A stretch of DNA of 64,000 bases from Balneolaceae bacterium (GTDB lineage Bacteria > Bacteroidota > Rhodothermia > Balneolales > Balneolaceae): contig JAEPQH010000004.1 of assembly GCA_017640605.1 (NCBI GenBank), forward strand, positions 186,001-250,000. Direction: 5' to 3'. Under the pieces are notes generated by a model. The model searched no databases, was not told the DNA's origin, and saw nothing but the letters and a program-made list of their open reading frames with translations. The translations under genes and the position numbers were made by a program. Within the stretch, counting starts at the first letter, position 1. Each line of letters begins with the position of its first letter. Below, piece by piece: positions 1-6,656 of the stretch.

Positions 1-196
1 TCGCGTAGTATCGATCATCAGGATTGATCCCCAGCGTAGCCCAGGATTCCTTTTTATATTTAGCCGGAATGTTTTTTGCGGATGCAGGTAAGTCTCGTAT
101 ATGTCCCATCGACGAATCTACCTCATACCCCTTTGGCAGGTACTTACTGATGGTTTTAGTCTTTGTGGGAGACTCTACAATAACAAGACTTTTCAT
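1..196 (-). CDS. topA: DNA topoisomerase I, N-terminal fragment cut by the window edge
   Basis: Translating the minus strand from the ATG at 196-194 gives a protein that begins [20 protein letters not shown] and continues with a GHIRDLP motif. This is the start of the TOPRIM domain of type IA topoisomerase I, with the invariant glutamate of the IVES motif at residue 8. The enzyme relaxes negative supercoils. Only about 65 residues are inside the window; the rest, including the active-site tyrosine, lies to the left. The start is 12 bases beyond the stop of the peroxiredoxin gene, so the two are probably co-transcribed. The call rests on motif recognition and is strong despite the truncation. 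Confidence 0.93.
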   Translation of the reverse strand, partial: MKSLVIVESPTKTKTISKYLPKGYEVDSSMGHIRDLPASAKNIPAKYKKESWATLGINPDDRYYA

Positions 197-208
197 GTGC
201 AAACAGGT

Positions 209-685
209 TTATTTGAGTGAGCCGATTAACTCTTTCAGTTCCTCAGCGTGCGCTTTCGCATTAATTTTTTCGATAACCGCCAAAATAGTACCATCTGTAT
301 CAATAACAAAGGCAGAACGTGACGGACCTTCGTAAGTTTTTCCGTACATCTTCTTCTCTACCACAGAATCGGTAGCATTTGAGAATTTGTATTCAGGGTC
401 CGACGCTATCAAATAGCTGATGTCGTGCTTCGCAATATAGCGTTTATGCGAGCCGCATGTGTCTTTGCTGATTGTCATTAAATTATATCCGGCATCATCA
501 AACCAATCAGCGTGCTCCGCTAACGACACATTTTGCTTATCGCAGCTGGAGGTGTTGTTCTTCATATACACCGAAACGATAGTCGGTCGATCTAAAATCT
601 CGCTAAATTTTATGGTTTTCTCTTCTTCACCCTGAACAACATCCAAAGTGAAATCGGTATTCATTTTTGCGCCGGTCTCAATCAT
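209..685 (-). CDS. Peroxiredoxin of the AhpC/TSA (Bcp-like) family
   Basis: A 158-residue thioredoxin-fold protein that probably reduces peroxides in the cytoplasm at the expense of thioredoxin. The middle and C-terminal parts follow the BCP layout (SHKRY..KHDISYLIASDPE, then a SAFVIDTDGTI strand). The usual peroxidatic-cysteine loop is changed: instead of a classic P-x-x-x-T-x-x-C motif there is NNTSSC near residue 48, and a second cysteine sits in DTCGSHKR. No signal peptide is visible. A second possible start (MNTDF, at 664) would remove the overlap with the upstream OsmC gene, which otherwise runs 8 bases into this one. The neighbours support a role in oxidative stress. The exact peroxiredoxin subfamily is uncertain. 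Confidence 0.82.
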   Translation of the reverse strand: MIETGAKMNTDFTLDVVQGEEEKTIKFSEILDRPTIVSVYMKNNTSSCDKQNVSLAEHADWFDDAGYNLMTISKDTCGSHKRYIAKHDISYLIASDPEYKFSNATDSVVEKKMYGKTYEGPSRSAFVIDTDGTILAVIEKINAKAHAEELKELIGSLK

Positions 686-1157
686 AGTCTTTTATTTTTG
701 TTGTTGATTTGTGCTCTATCGGAAAATTACATGAGTTTGCGATAAAGCACATCTTGTTGGCCTTGGAATGAATGGAATCGACTTTAGAAATCATTCGTTC
801 CTCTTTTACGTGCACTGTGGGATGCAACCTAACCCGCACAAATCTTCCACTTCCATCGTTGTTTTCTTCCATGATTCCCGTTGCACGGTCTTCATATTCA
901 AGAACCACCACGCCTTCTACTGAACACAAATGCAAAAACCACAACATGTGGCAGGACGAGAGTGATGCTAAAAATAATTCTTCCGGATTATGAAGATCAG
1001 GATCACCTCTAAATGCAGGATCTGAGGAAGCATGTATCAGTGGCTTGGAGCCCATTTTTATTTCATGATTTCTTGAATAAGCCCGATACCCCGAGGTTCC
1101 AATCCCTTGGTTTCCCGTCCAAACGATGTTTGCAGAATAATGATGTTGTTTTGGCAT
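678..1157 (-). CDS. OsmC/Ohr-family protein
   Basis: A 159-residue protein with the two-cysteine pattern of the OsmC superfamily: one cysteine in LASLSSCHMLWFLHLC and a second in ANSCNFPIEHK near the C terminus. Family members reduce organic hydroperoxides through a cysteine pair. The N-terminal half has the typical YSRNHEIKMGSKP..HASSDPAFRGDP..HNPEELF arrangement. It is the first gene of a minus-strand run with the peroxiredoxin (8-base overlap) and topA, so an oxidative-defence pairing is likely. An extra cysteine next to the first catalytic one (HLC) is a small oddity. Whether it is OsmC proper or a YhfA-like relative cannot be settled by eye. Confidence 0.85.
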   Translation of the reverse strand: MPKQHHYSANIVWTGNQGIGTSGYRAYSRNHEIKMGSKPLIHASSDPAFRGDPDLHNPEELFLASLSSCHMLWFLHLCSVEGVVVLEYEDRATGIMEENNDGSGRFVRVRLHPTVHVKEERMISKVDSIHSKANKMCFIANSCNFPIEHKSTTKIKDYD

Positions 1158-1301
1158 GAAGTGTTTTTTTTGATCTGAGCAAGATCAGGCATGATTTCTT
1201 TTTCACTAGTTATTCCAAATATCTAAAACTCAAAAGATTTTGTGAAGCACTAGAATTTTTGCTAAAACTGAGTTACAATATCCACAACCAATCCAATATT
1301 T

Positions 1302-1613
1302 ATGAGTCCCGACAAAAGAGTCTTCGAACTGATGCAACAATTTGGTGGCGATTCTAAAAAGTGTCGCCCGGTTCACTTTTATTTTTACTTTCCGGAAGAA
1401 GCCGCTGCGATAAGAATGTCGGAACAGCTAGAGGCTATGCGCTTTGAAACGGAAGTACGAACTGCTGCAATCGGTGAGAAATGGCTTTGTTTTGCAACCC
1501 GTAATATGGTGCCCGATTCTGATATCATCGAAGGGCTACGCGCCATTTTCACCAATATGTGCTCAAAACTTGGCGGGGAATATGATGGCTGGGAAACCGA
1601 ACTGATTCTGTAA
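1302..1613 (+). CDS. RraB-like (regulator of ribonuclease activity B) domain protein
   Basis: A 103-residue acidic protein with the pattern of the RraB/DUF695-type fold: HFYFYFPEEAAAIRMSEQLEAMRFETEV, then WLCFATRNMVPD and a closing GGEYDGWETEL. In proteobacteria RraB binds and restrains RNase E. In this lineage the partner is unknown, so the name is structural only. It sits alone after a 144-base gap from the OsmC gene and is followed one base later by a 66-residue gene, probably in one transcript. No signal peptide or membrane segment is seen. Confidence 0.7.
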   Translation: MSPDKRVFELMQQFGGDSKKCRPVHFYFYFPEEAAAIRMSEQLEAMRFETEVRTAAIGEKWLCFATRNMVPDSDIIEGLRAIFTNMCSKLGGEYDGWETELIL

Positions 1614-1614
1614 T

Positions 1615-1815
1615 ATGAAAGACCTAACTAACTACACCTTCACAGAATTGTACGATATGCTCCATCATGTGAATGAGTATAAGTATCCCGAAAAAATCCA
1701 GGCTCTGAAGGAAGAAATCGAGCGACGAAAAGAAGCAGGAGAAGTACCACAACAATTAGTGCCAAAACCCGATTGGAGCGTGTTTAGGTTTCGGAAGAAC
1801 AAACAATCGGCCTAA
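1615..1815 (+). CDS. Small hypothetical protein
   Basis: A 66-residue charged protein, not recognised. The first half has a helical pattern (FTELYDMLHHVNEY..PEKIQALKEEIERRKEAG), and a short Pro/Arg/Lys-rich tail follows (PKPDWSVFRFRKNKQSA). There is no signal peptide or cysteine. Its ATG begins one base after the stop of the RraB-like gene, which argues for translational coupling and for it being a real gene. Function is unknown; a helper of the preceding protein is only a guess from position. Confidence 0.6.
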   Translation: MKDLTNYTFTELYDMLHHVNEYKYPEKIQALKEEIERRKEAGEVPQQLVPKPDWSVFRFRKNKQSA

Positions 1816-1862
1816 TAGCGGATTAATTACACAACCTTTGTTGCTCTGCAACTTTGTAACTG

Positions 1863-2426
1863 TTACTTATAAATCAACAAATACTTAGCCACTGCAGCAA
1901 CTACCAGCGAGTGATCAATTTGACCCGTTTTTACTAAATCCAGAAAATCAGATAGTGGAAGTACATGTACATGAATGCGTTCGTTGCCGTCTAATTTTTG
2001 CTCATTCGTTTTGATGCATCCTTTTGCCAAATAGGTATGTGTGTGATTGGTTTGCATAGCCGGATTTGAACTCACTTTACCCAGTGAAATCCATTCTTTT
2101 GCTGAAAATCCGGTTTCTTCCAGTAATTCTCGCTTCGATGATTCCAACGGCGACTCGCCGGGATCGCAAACACCACCGGGCAACTCAAGCGTTGGCACTT
2201 CGGTGCCGTATCGATATTGTTCAACTAACACGATTTCGTTTTCAGGAGTAAGTGCTATTACGTTAATCCAATCGGGCGCATCGAGAATCGAGAAGGTTGC
2301 TTCATGATTTTCCGAATCAATCCGCATATCGCGCTTTAACACCTTGAAGATATTCGTCGTATATTCCACGCGTTCATCCGTGGTAATCCACGGCTCAATA
2401 GTAAACCTGATAGTTTTATTACTCAT
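1863..2426 (-). CDS. Nudix hydrolase, ADP-ribose pyrophosphatase-like
   Basis: A 187-residue protein with a full Nudix box, GGVCDPGESPLESSKREL followed by LEETGF, at about residues 84-106; it matches G-x5-E-x7-R-E-x2-E-E-x-G and holds the metal-binding glutamates. The preceding strand (ENEIVLVEQYRYGTEVPTLELPGG) is typical of ADP-ribose/ADP-sugar pyrophosphatases, which hydrolyse nucleoside diphosphate sugars. The protein is cytoplasmic. Its start codon abuts that of the divergent AMP nucleosidase with no bases between them. Both genes concern adenine nucleotide turnover, a plausible functional link. Substrate is inferred from family only. Confidence 0.88.
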   Translation of the reverse strand: MSNKTIRFTIEPWITTDERVEYTTNIFKVLKRDMRIDSENHEATFSILDAPDWINVIALTPENEIVLVEQYRYGTEVPTLELPGGVCDPGESPLESSKRELLEETGFSAKEWISLGKVSSNPAMQTNHTHTYLAKGCIKTNEQKLDGNERIHVHVLPLSDFLDLVKTGQIDHSLVVAAVAKYLLIYK

Positions 2427-3608
2427 ATGCCCGATTCGATGCGTTTAAATCATTCCGATTTCACTTCTGAAAAACAGATTGCCGAAGCTACGGAAAAAGC
2501 CTGCGATTTGATGGAAGAAATGTATGAACAGGGAATGTATCCGCGCATGATTGTTCATCGTGAGTATTCCGATCATAATCCTACCATCAAAGGAGAGTTA
2601 GCACAACCTCAAGCTTTCAGATGGTATTTGTTGCGCGAGATGTCTCGTTTACTCAAGAAAAATGCGGATATCGAAATCATCGCCAAAAGAAAACGAATGG
2701 CGCTAAATGATCCGGATTTACTGGATCATACGGATGAAGAAGAGTGGGATTTCACTAAAAAGAAGATGTTTTTATTCAGTCCGGAGCGCACCGACATTTC
2801 ACTGGATCGATTGAATCATTATACAGGTACAAATCCGGAGGATTTTCAACGGTACATTTTGTTCACCAACTACTCGATGCATGTGGAAGTATTTCTGGAG
2901 CTCTATCCCGATTGCGTAAAACCGGCTCGTGATGGCGTCCAAATGCCGGCTTATCATCATAAACTTCCCGATAACAAAGGGCTCACACTCATCAATATCG
3001 GCGTTGGACCCTCGAACGCAAAAACCATTACCGATCATGTGTGCGTGCTTCGACCCGATGCCATGATTATGGTTGGTCATTGCGGTGGGCTGCGAAACCA
3101 TCAGGAAATTGGGGATTTTGTACTGGCCAGTTCCTATTTCCGCGATGACAAAGTATTGGATGAACTCTTTCCGATTGGCAATCCTGTAATTCCGAATTAT
3201 CTACTAAATCAATTCCTAAAAGAAGTGCTCGATTCGCACCATCTTACCCATCGAATTGGCACCGTATTTACCACCGGAAACCGCAACTGGGAGTTTTCTG
3301 CCAAAGATACCGTGCAAAAAATTCATCAATCCAGAAGTTTGGCTATTGATATGGAATCGAGTACGGTGGCTACTAATGGATTCCGATATCGCGTTCCCCA
3401 TGCCACCTTGCTTTGTGTAAGTGATAAACCTCTTCACGGGAAACCCAAACTTTCGGGAGCTGCACAGGCGTTTTATCAAAACTCTAAGGAAATGCACCTC
3501 AAGCTGGTGATTGAAGCCATCGATAAAGTGAAAGCGATGTATCCAAACGGCTTGCCAAATTCCAGCATCCGCGCTTTCAATGAGCCGTTGATGGGAAGTG
3601 GAGAATAG
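2427..3608 (+). CDS. amn: AMP nucleosidase
   Basis: A 393-residue protein that should split AMP into adenine and ribose-5-phosphate. The diagnostic segment GVGPSNAKTITDHVCVLRP followed by GHCGGLR is at about residues 192-223, and a DMESSTVATNG segment near residue 308 holds the catalytic/ribose-binding residues of the nucleoside phosphorylase fold. It is about 90 residues shorter than the E. coli enzyme. The chosen ATG directly abuts the ATG of the divergent Nudix gene; the internal ATG at 2439 is an alternative that would open a small gap. No Shine-Dalgarno sequence is evident at either. Confidence 0.9.
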   Translation: MPDSMRLNHSDFTSEKQIAEATEKACDLMEEMYEQGMYPRMIVHREYSDHNPTIKGELAQPQAFRWYLLREMSRLLKKNADIEIIAKRKRMALNDPDLLDHTDEEEWDFTKKKMFLFSPERTDISLDRLNHYTGTNPEDFQRYILFTNYSMHVEVFLELYPDCVKPARDGVQMPAYHHKLPDNKGLTLINIGVGPSNAKTITDHVCVLRPDAMIMVGHCGGLRNHQEIGDFVLASSYFRDDKVLDELFPIGNPVIPNYLLNQFLKEVLDSHHLTHRIGTVFTTGNRNWEFSAKDTVQKIHQSRSLAIDMESSTVATNGFRYRVPHATLLCVSDKPLHGKPKLSGAAQAFYQNSKEMHLKLVIEAIDKVKAMYPNGLPNSSIRAFNEPLMGSGE

Positions 3609-3660
3609 GGAACATCGAACATCGAAAGTGAACGCTGAACTTCGAAGATCAACGGCTGGG

Positions 3661-3686
3661 GTCATTCCTGCGAAGGCGGGGATCTT
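3661..3686. repeat. Short intergenic repeat of the 'GTCATTCCTGCGAAGGCGGG' type
   Basis: Downstream of amn the sequence has an imperfect inverted repeat of CCTGC / GCGGG around a GAA loop. Motifs of this kind are commonly dispersed in intergenic DNA of many bacteria. Only one clear copy is in the window, so its repeat status here comes from general experience. It could also act as a weak attenuator at the end of amn; no T-tract follows it. Confidence 0.4.
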
Positions 3687-3765
3687 AAGTTTGCAACTGT
3701 ATAGTTTTAGTAAACTTCACATTTTTCAAGTAGAGTACTAAAATGGTTTTTTGTATTTCGCATAC

Positions 3766-3788
3766 TATTTATTGTTTATCAATAAATA
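3766..3788. promoter_or_regulatory. Candidate operator: perfect 9-bp palindrome ahead of the DUF2975/XRE operon
   Basis: TATTTATTG (3766-3774) and CAATAAATA (3780-3788) form a perfect 9-bp inverted repeat around a 5-base centre. It lies 22 bases upstream of the first gene of an operon that ends with its own Cro/C1-type DNA-binding protein. That position and symmetry fit an autoregulatory operator, as for many HTH proteins of this kind. No T-tract follows, which argues against a terminator. Regulator binding is an inference. Confidence 0.45.
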
Positions 3789-3810
3789 ATTATTGCTTTT
3801 CGGGATTTAA

Positions 3811-4485
3811 TTGGTTTCATTTGAGTCGACAATTAACAAATCATTTGAACTTATGGGGTTAAAAAACGACTGGTCGCTTGCGCACTTTCTGTATTATACT
3901 ACATGGCTTGGGGCAATTACATCGGTTGTAGCAATTTTAGTTGTACTGTTATTGTATTACCAAAGCGCCGAAGATGCTCTGTTGGTTTTTCCTCAAATTG
4001 ATCCTTTGGTAGAGCTACGTGAACTTGAAATTGATGATGAGCAATTGGTTAGTGAGACTGGGCATTACTTAATGCCTCTAAAAATGTATGTAAATGTGGG
4101 ATATGCTTCGTTTGATGAAGATTTATCAGCAACCAACCTGTACATTCTTTTGCTTCGAATATTGAAATTTAGTTGTCTTTTAGGGTTTCTATTATTGTTA
4201 TCCCAAATATTGAAAAGTGTGATTGATAAGCAACCTTTTGCGAACCGGAATTCTGTTCGCTTATTATGGATGGGTGGAATTTTGATAGGTTATTCAGTGA
4301 TTGATTCCATTCTTGGCTTCTCAATTGCTTCTTCCTTAAACGACATTAATTTCCAATCAGGTATTCACTTCAAGCCTATCTTTAATTTAGATCAATACAT
4401 TTATCTAGGGCTTATTCTTTTCGTTTTAGGCTACGTGTTCAAAGAAGCCACCCGAATCCACGAAGAACAAAAACTAGTCGTGTGA
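3811..4485 (+). CDS. DUF2975-like integral membrane protein (first of a tandem pair)
   Basis: A 224-residue protein with about four membrane segments (roughly residues 25-50, 107-130, 146-168 and 194-212). The end of the protein, FVLGYVFKEATRIHEEQKL, matches DUF2975 family proteins, which typically sit beside a YozG-type HTH regulator, exactly as here. A longer soluble loop lies between the first two segments (about 50-105). The start used is a TTG at 3811; an ATG at 3853 would give MGLKNDW and is equally plausible. The next gene begins 7 bases after the stop and is a diverged copy. Function of the family is not known; sensing or envelope stress roles are guesses. Confidence 0.7.
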   Translation: MVSFESTINKSFELMGLKNDWSLAHFLYYTTWLGAITSVVAILVVLLLYYQSAEDALLVFPQIDPLVELRELEIDDEQLVSETGHYLMPLKMYVNVGYASFDEDLSATNLYILLLRILKFSCLLGFLLLLSQILKSVIDKQPFANRNSVRLLWMGGILIGYSVIDSILGFSIASSLNDINFQSGIHFKPIFNLDQYIYLGLILFVLGYVFKEATRIHEEQKLVV

Positions 4486-4492
4486 GGAAAAT

Positions 4493-5125
4493 ATGAAGCT
4501 CAAAAAATATTTATCGATTTCTTACCTCCTATACTTCTCCTTTGCCGTTACTTTTATTTTCTTGGCCGGGGTTAATGGATATTTGATGTTCCAAAAAACT
4601 ATTGGCTTTTGGCAACCAACGAATGTAATTGTTGGTACAACTCCGGTATTACTTAGCAATAACCATGACGCAACTACTTCATTTGAACATGAAGAGTTAA
4701 CTGTTTCGATTATCAATTCAAACAGTGCACAGGTTGTGGTTTACGGGAACCCGTTAGAAAATTCCGGTGCTTACATTTATCACTCTTTTGTGATTTTCAT
4801 TGAAAAAATTTCGTTTCTATTTGCTCTATTCTGGGGTGCTCTCTTGTTTAAAAATCTTGGCGACGAAAATTACTTTGACTCAAAAAACACCCGGTATCTT
4901 TTCCTTATCGGGTGGACATTATTCCTTACATCCATCTTTTATGAAGTGTTAAACTTCCTCCCTCAACCAATATTAGATGCCCAACCATTTATCGAAGAAG
5001 GAATCGTAATTTTTGAAAGATATTCAACGGAATACCATATGGCGATTGGGTTAATGAGTATTGTATTTGGATATGTGCTAAAAGAAGCCACCCGCATCCA
5101 CGAAGAACAAAAATTAACGGTTTAG
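4493..5125 (+). CDS. DUF2975-like integral membrane protein (second of a tandem pair)
   Basis: A 210-residue protein with four predicted membrane segments (about 8-30, 95-117, 130-152 and 180-200). Its C terminus, FGYVLKEATRIHEEQKLTV, is nearly identical to that of the preceding gene, while the large loop between segments 1 and 2 differs strongly. This is the pattern expected of a tandem duplication with a diverged external loop. It is preceded by a GAGG-type ribosome site and followed 3 bases later by the XRE regulator gene. Cellular role unknown. Confidence 0.7.
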   Translation: MKLKKYLSISYLLYFSFAVTFIFLAGVNGYLMFQKTIGFWQPTNVIVGTTPVLLSNNHDATTSFEHEELTVSIINSNSAQVVVYGNPLENSGAYIYHSFVIFIEKISFLFALFWGALLFKNLGDENYFDSKNTRYLFLIGWTLFLTSIFYEVLNFLPQPILDAQPFIEEGIVIFERYSTEYHMAIGLMSIVFGYVLKEATRIHEEQKLTV

Positions 5126-5128
5126 CAA

Positions 5129-5335
5129 ATGCCAGTAATTGTAAACTTGGATGTAATGCTGGCGAAACGAAAGATGAGCCTAACCGAGCTTTCTGAAAAA
5201 GTGGGAGTTACCATGAGTAATCTTTCCATCCTCAAAACCGGCAAGGCCAAAGCCATTCGCTTTTCCACCCTCGAAGCCATTTGCGAAGTACTCGATTGCC
5301 AACCCGGCGACATTCTGGAATACCGGGAGCAGTAA
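5129..5335 (+). CDS. XRE/Cro-type transcriptional regulator (YozG-like)
   Basis: A 68-residue helix-turn-helix protein. The segment MSLTELSEKVGVTMSNLSIL gives the turn and recognition helix at about residues 14-33, and the C terminus LDCQPGDILEY is the hallmark of small YozG/Cro-like regulators. It is the third gene of a tight three-gene unit with two DUF2975 membrane proteins and probably controls that unit. The palindrome at 3766-3788 is the natural candidate site. The protein has no ligand or dimerisation domain beyond the HTH. Confidence 0.87.
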   Translation: MPVIVNLDVMLAKRKMSLTELSEKVGVTMSNLSILKTGKAKAIRFSTLEAICEVLDCQPGDILEYREQ

Positions 5336-5336
5336 G

Positions 5337-5411
5337 CAATATTCAACATAGAACATTCAACATTCAAAGAATTGTTCACTGCTTATTGAGTGTTGAATAT
5401 TGAATATTGAA
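5337..5411. repeat. Imperfect palindromic intergenic repeat (ATTCAA-rich, TTCACTGCTTATTG core), copy 1
   Basis: Between the XRE gene and radC, a left arm rich in ATTCAACATTCAA pairs imperfectly with a right arm GAGTGTTGAATATTGAATA around a core containing TTCACTGCTTATTG. Two related elements follow at 8288-8356 and 8839-8912 (shared TCACTG, ACTGCTT and CAATATTC blocks). It may also reduce read-through, but it lacks a GC-rich stem with a T-run. Confidence 0.6.
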
Positions 5412-5459
5412 AAAAGTTTGTAAGGAGTTGCTTTGTAATCGATCTAACATGTAAAAAAC

Positions 5460-6191
5460 ATGTGTATTATGATTACAAAAACCGAATCCTTTTCTCACGA
5501 AGACTACTACAATCGAACCGTTAAAGAGATGTTGCCCGATGAGCAGCCTCGCGAAAAACTGCTGAACTACGGCGCCGGATCACTTTCGGATGCAGAGCTA
5601 CTAGCCATTCTCCTGCGTACCGGAACCAAAAAAATGAACGTGGTGGAAACCTCAAGAGCATTGCTCACTCATTTTGGTGGACTGCATCAGCTAGTAAAGC
5701 GAGAATGGAAAGAATTGGGAGTAATTCCGGGAATCGCCAAAGTAAAAGCCATTACGCTGGAAGCAGCGTTTGAGCTTGCACGACGAATTCAGGTTGCCGG
5801 ATTGGGAGAGGAAATTCAGCTCACCTCGCCGGAAACAGTGAGCGCCTATTTTGGGCCTAAACTGCGACATCTGAATCATGAAGTGTTTTACGTGGCTTTC
5901 CTCAACAACAAAAAAGTAATGACCGGATTTCACGAAATCAGCTCTGGGGGAAGCAACGCCACCATCGTTGAACCGGCGGAAGTACTCCGCCAAGCAGTAC
6001 TGCATAAAGCCAATTCCGTCATCCTCGTTCACAACCATCCTTCTGGTGTATGCAAAGCTTCTTCTGCGGATATCAACCTCACTAAACGCATCGCCGAATC
6101 CGGAAAACTCCTCGGCATTCCGGTGGATGATCATGTGATAATTGCGGGGTATGAGTTTGTCTCACTACGCACAGAGCGCTTGTTCAATTAA
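5460..6191 (+). CDS. radC: RadC-family JAB/MPN+ domain protein
   Basis: A 243-residue protein of normal RadC length. The N-terminal half (REKLLNYGAGSLSDAELLAILLRTG) has the UPF0758 helix-hairpin-helix region, and the C-terminal half has the JAB metal-binding motif H-N-H-P-S-G with the second-shell aspartate, at about residues 191-204. The family is often called a DNA repair protein, but the role is not well established. Two in-frame starts (5460 and 5469) are close together. Its last codons and stop lie inside the left arm of the 33-bp inverted repeat that surrounds the next gene. Confidence 0.9.
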   Translation: MCIMITKTESFSHEDYYNRTVKEMLPDEQPREKLLNYGAGSLSDAELLAILLRTGTKKMNVVETSRALLTHFGGLHQLVKREWKELGVIPGIAKVKAITLEAAFELARRIQVAGLGEEIQLTSPETVSAYFGPKLRHLNHEVFYVAFLNNKKVMTGFHEISSGGSNATIVEPAEVLRQAVLHKANSVILVHNHPSGVCKASSADINLTKRIAESGKLLGIPVDDHVIIAGYEFVSLRTERLFN

Positions 6192-6218
6192 GAATTATTC
6201 AATTATCAATTAAGAATG
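6186..6218 (+). repeat. Left arm of a perfect 33-bp inverted repeat around the IVP gene
   Basis: The 33 bases here, AATTAAGAATTATTCAATTA and the next 13, are the exact reverse complement of 6576-6608. The arm begins inside the last codons of radC and ends 12 bases before the ATG of the four-helix-bundle gene. Together the arms could pair into a very long stem with the whole gene as its loop. Confidence 0.9.
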
Positions 6219-6230
6219 GAATTAAGATAG

Positions 6231-6584
6231 ATGAAAGAAAACATTATCCTTAATAAAACCTATACCTTCGCTGTCAGAATAGTTCGTTTACATTCACATC
6301 TTTGTGAAACAAAAAAACAATTTGAAATTGCAAAGCAATTACTCCGAAGTGGAACCTCAATAGGTGCTAATACAGAAGAAGCTATTGGGGCAGAATCAAA
6401 GAAAGATTTTATTCACAAGTTTTCAATTGCGTACAAAGAAGCAAGAGAAACTAAATACTGGCTCCGCTTATTACGCGATTCAGACATAATTGATAATAAA
6501 TTAGCATTATCATTAATTGACGACTGTGAACAAATCTTAGCAATAATTGGAAAAATTAAAATCACCTCTAGAAAACATTCTTAA
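6231..6584 (+). CDS. Four-helix-bundle protein of the 23S rRNA intervening-sequence (IVP/S23) family
   Basis: A 117-residue protein with the family signature: helix 1 ending ..KKQFEIAKQLLRSGTSIGAN, then TEEAIGAESKKDFIHKFSIA and YKEARETKYWLRLLRDSDII. These small proteins were first found inside intervening sequences of 23S rRNA genes and form pentameric helical bundles; their function is not settled, though a role in some mobile elements is suspected. Here the gene stands alone between radC and argS and is enclosed by a perfect 33-bp inverted repeat whose right arm covers its last three codons and stop. It looks like an inserted unit; base composition is AT-rich compared with its neighbours. 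Confidence 0.9.
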   Translation: MKENIILNKTYTFAVRIVRLHSHLCETKKQFEIAKQLLRSGTSIGANTEEAIGAESKKDFIHKFSIAYKEARETKYWLRLLRDSDIIDNKLALSLIDDCEQILAIIGKIKITSRKHS

Positions 6585-6608
6585 TTGATAATTGAATAAT
6601 TCTTAATT
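6576..6608 (-). repeat. Right arm of a perfect 33-bp inverted repeat around the IVP gene
   Basis: Exact reverse complement of 6186-6218, starting with CATTCTTAATTGATAATTGA. It overlaps the final three codons and stop of the IVP gene. A partial further copy of the unit (CTTAATTGATA) follows at once, up to about 6619. Confidence 0.9.
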
Positions 6609-6625
6609 CTTAATTGATACACCCT

Positions 6626-6635
6626 TATCTTTTAA
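6626..6635 (+). promoter_or_regulatory. Promoter-like decamer ahead of argS (variant)
   Basis: TATCTTTTAA, 21 bases before the argS ATG, is a variant of the TATNTTYTGC decamer seen upstream of five other genes in the window. It lies just past the IVP inverted repeat, so argS probably has its own promoter. Weak evidence on its own. Confidence 0.3.
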
Positions 6636-6656
6636 GAAATCCGAATAATTCTCCCA

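Noticed and set aside
24-335. 103-residue plus-strand frame at the left edge
   Set aside because: The minus strand there encodes the clear start of topA and the end of the peroxiredoxin; the plus frame has no recognisable motif.
1158-1301. tRNA or small RNA between the OsmC and RraB-like genes
   Set aside because: Only a short TGATCTGAGCAAGATCA-type fold was seen; no cloverleaf, no CCA end and no other RNA signature.
5337-5411. Palindrome after the XRE gene as a terminator
   Set aside because: Arms are AT-rich and imperfect, with a long core and relatives elsewhere in the window; it fits a dispersed repeat better.
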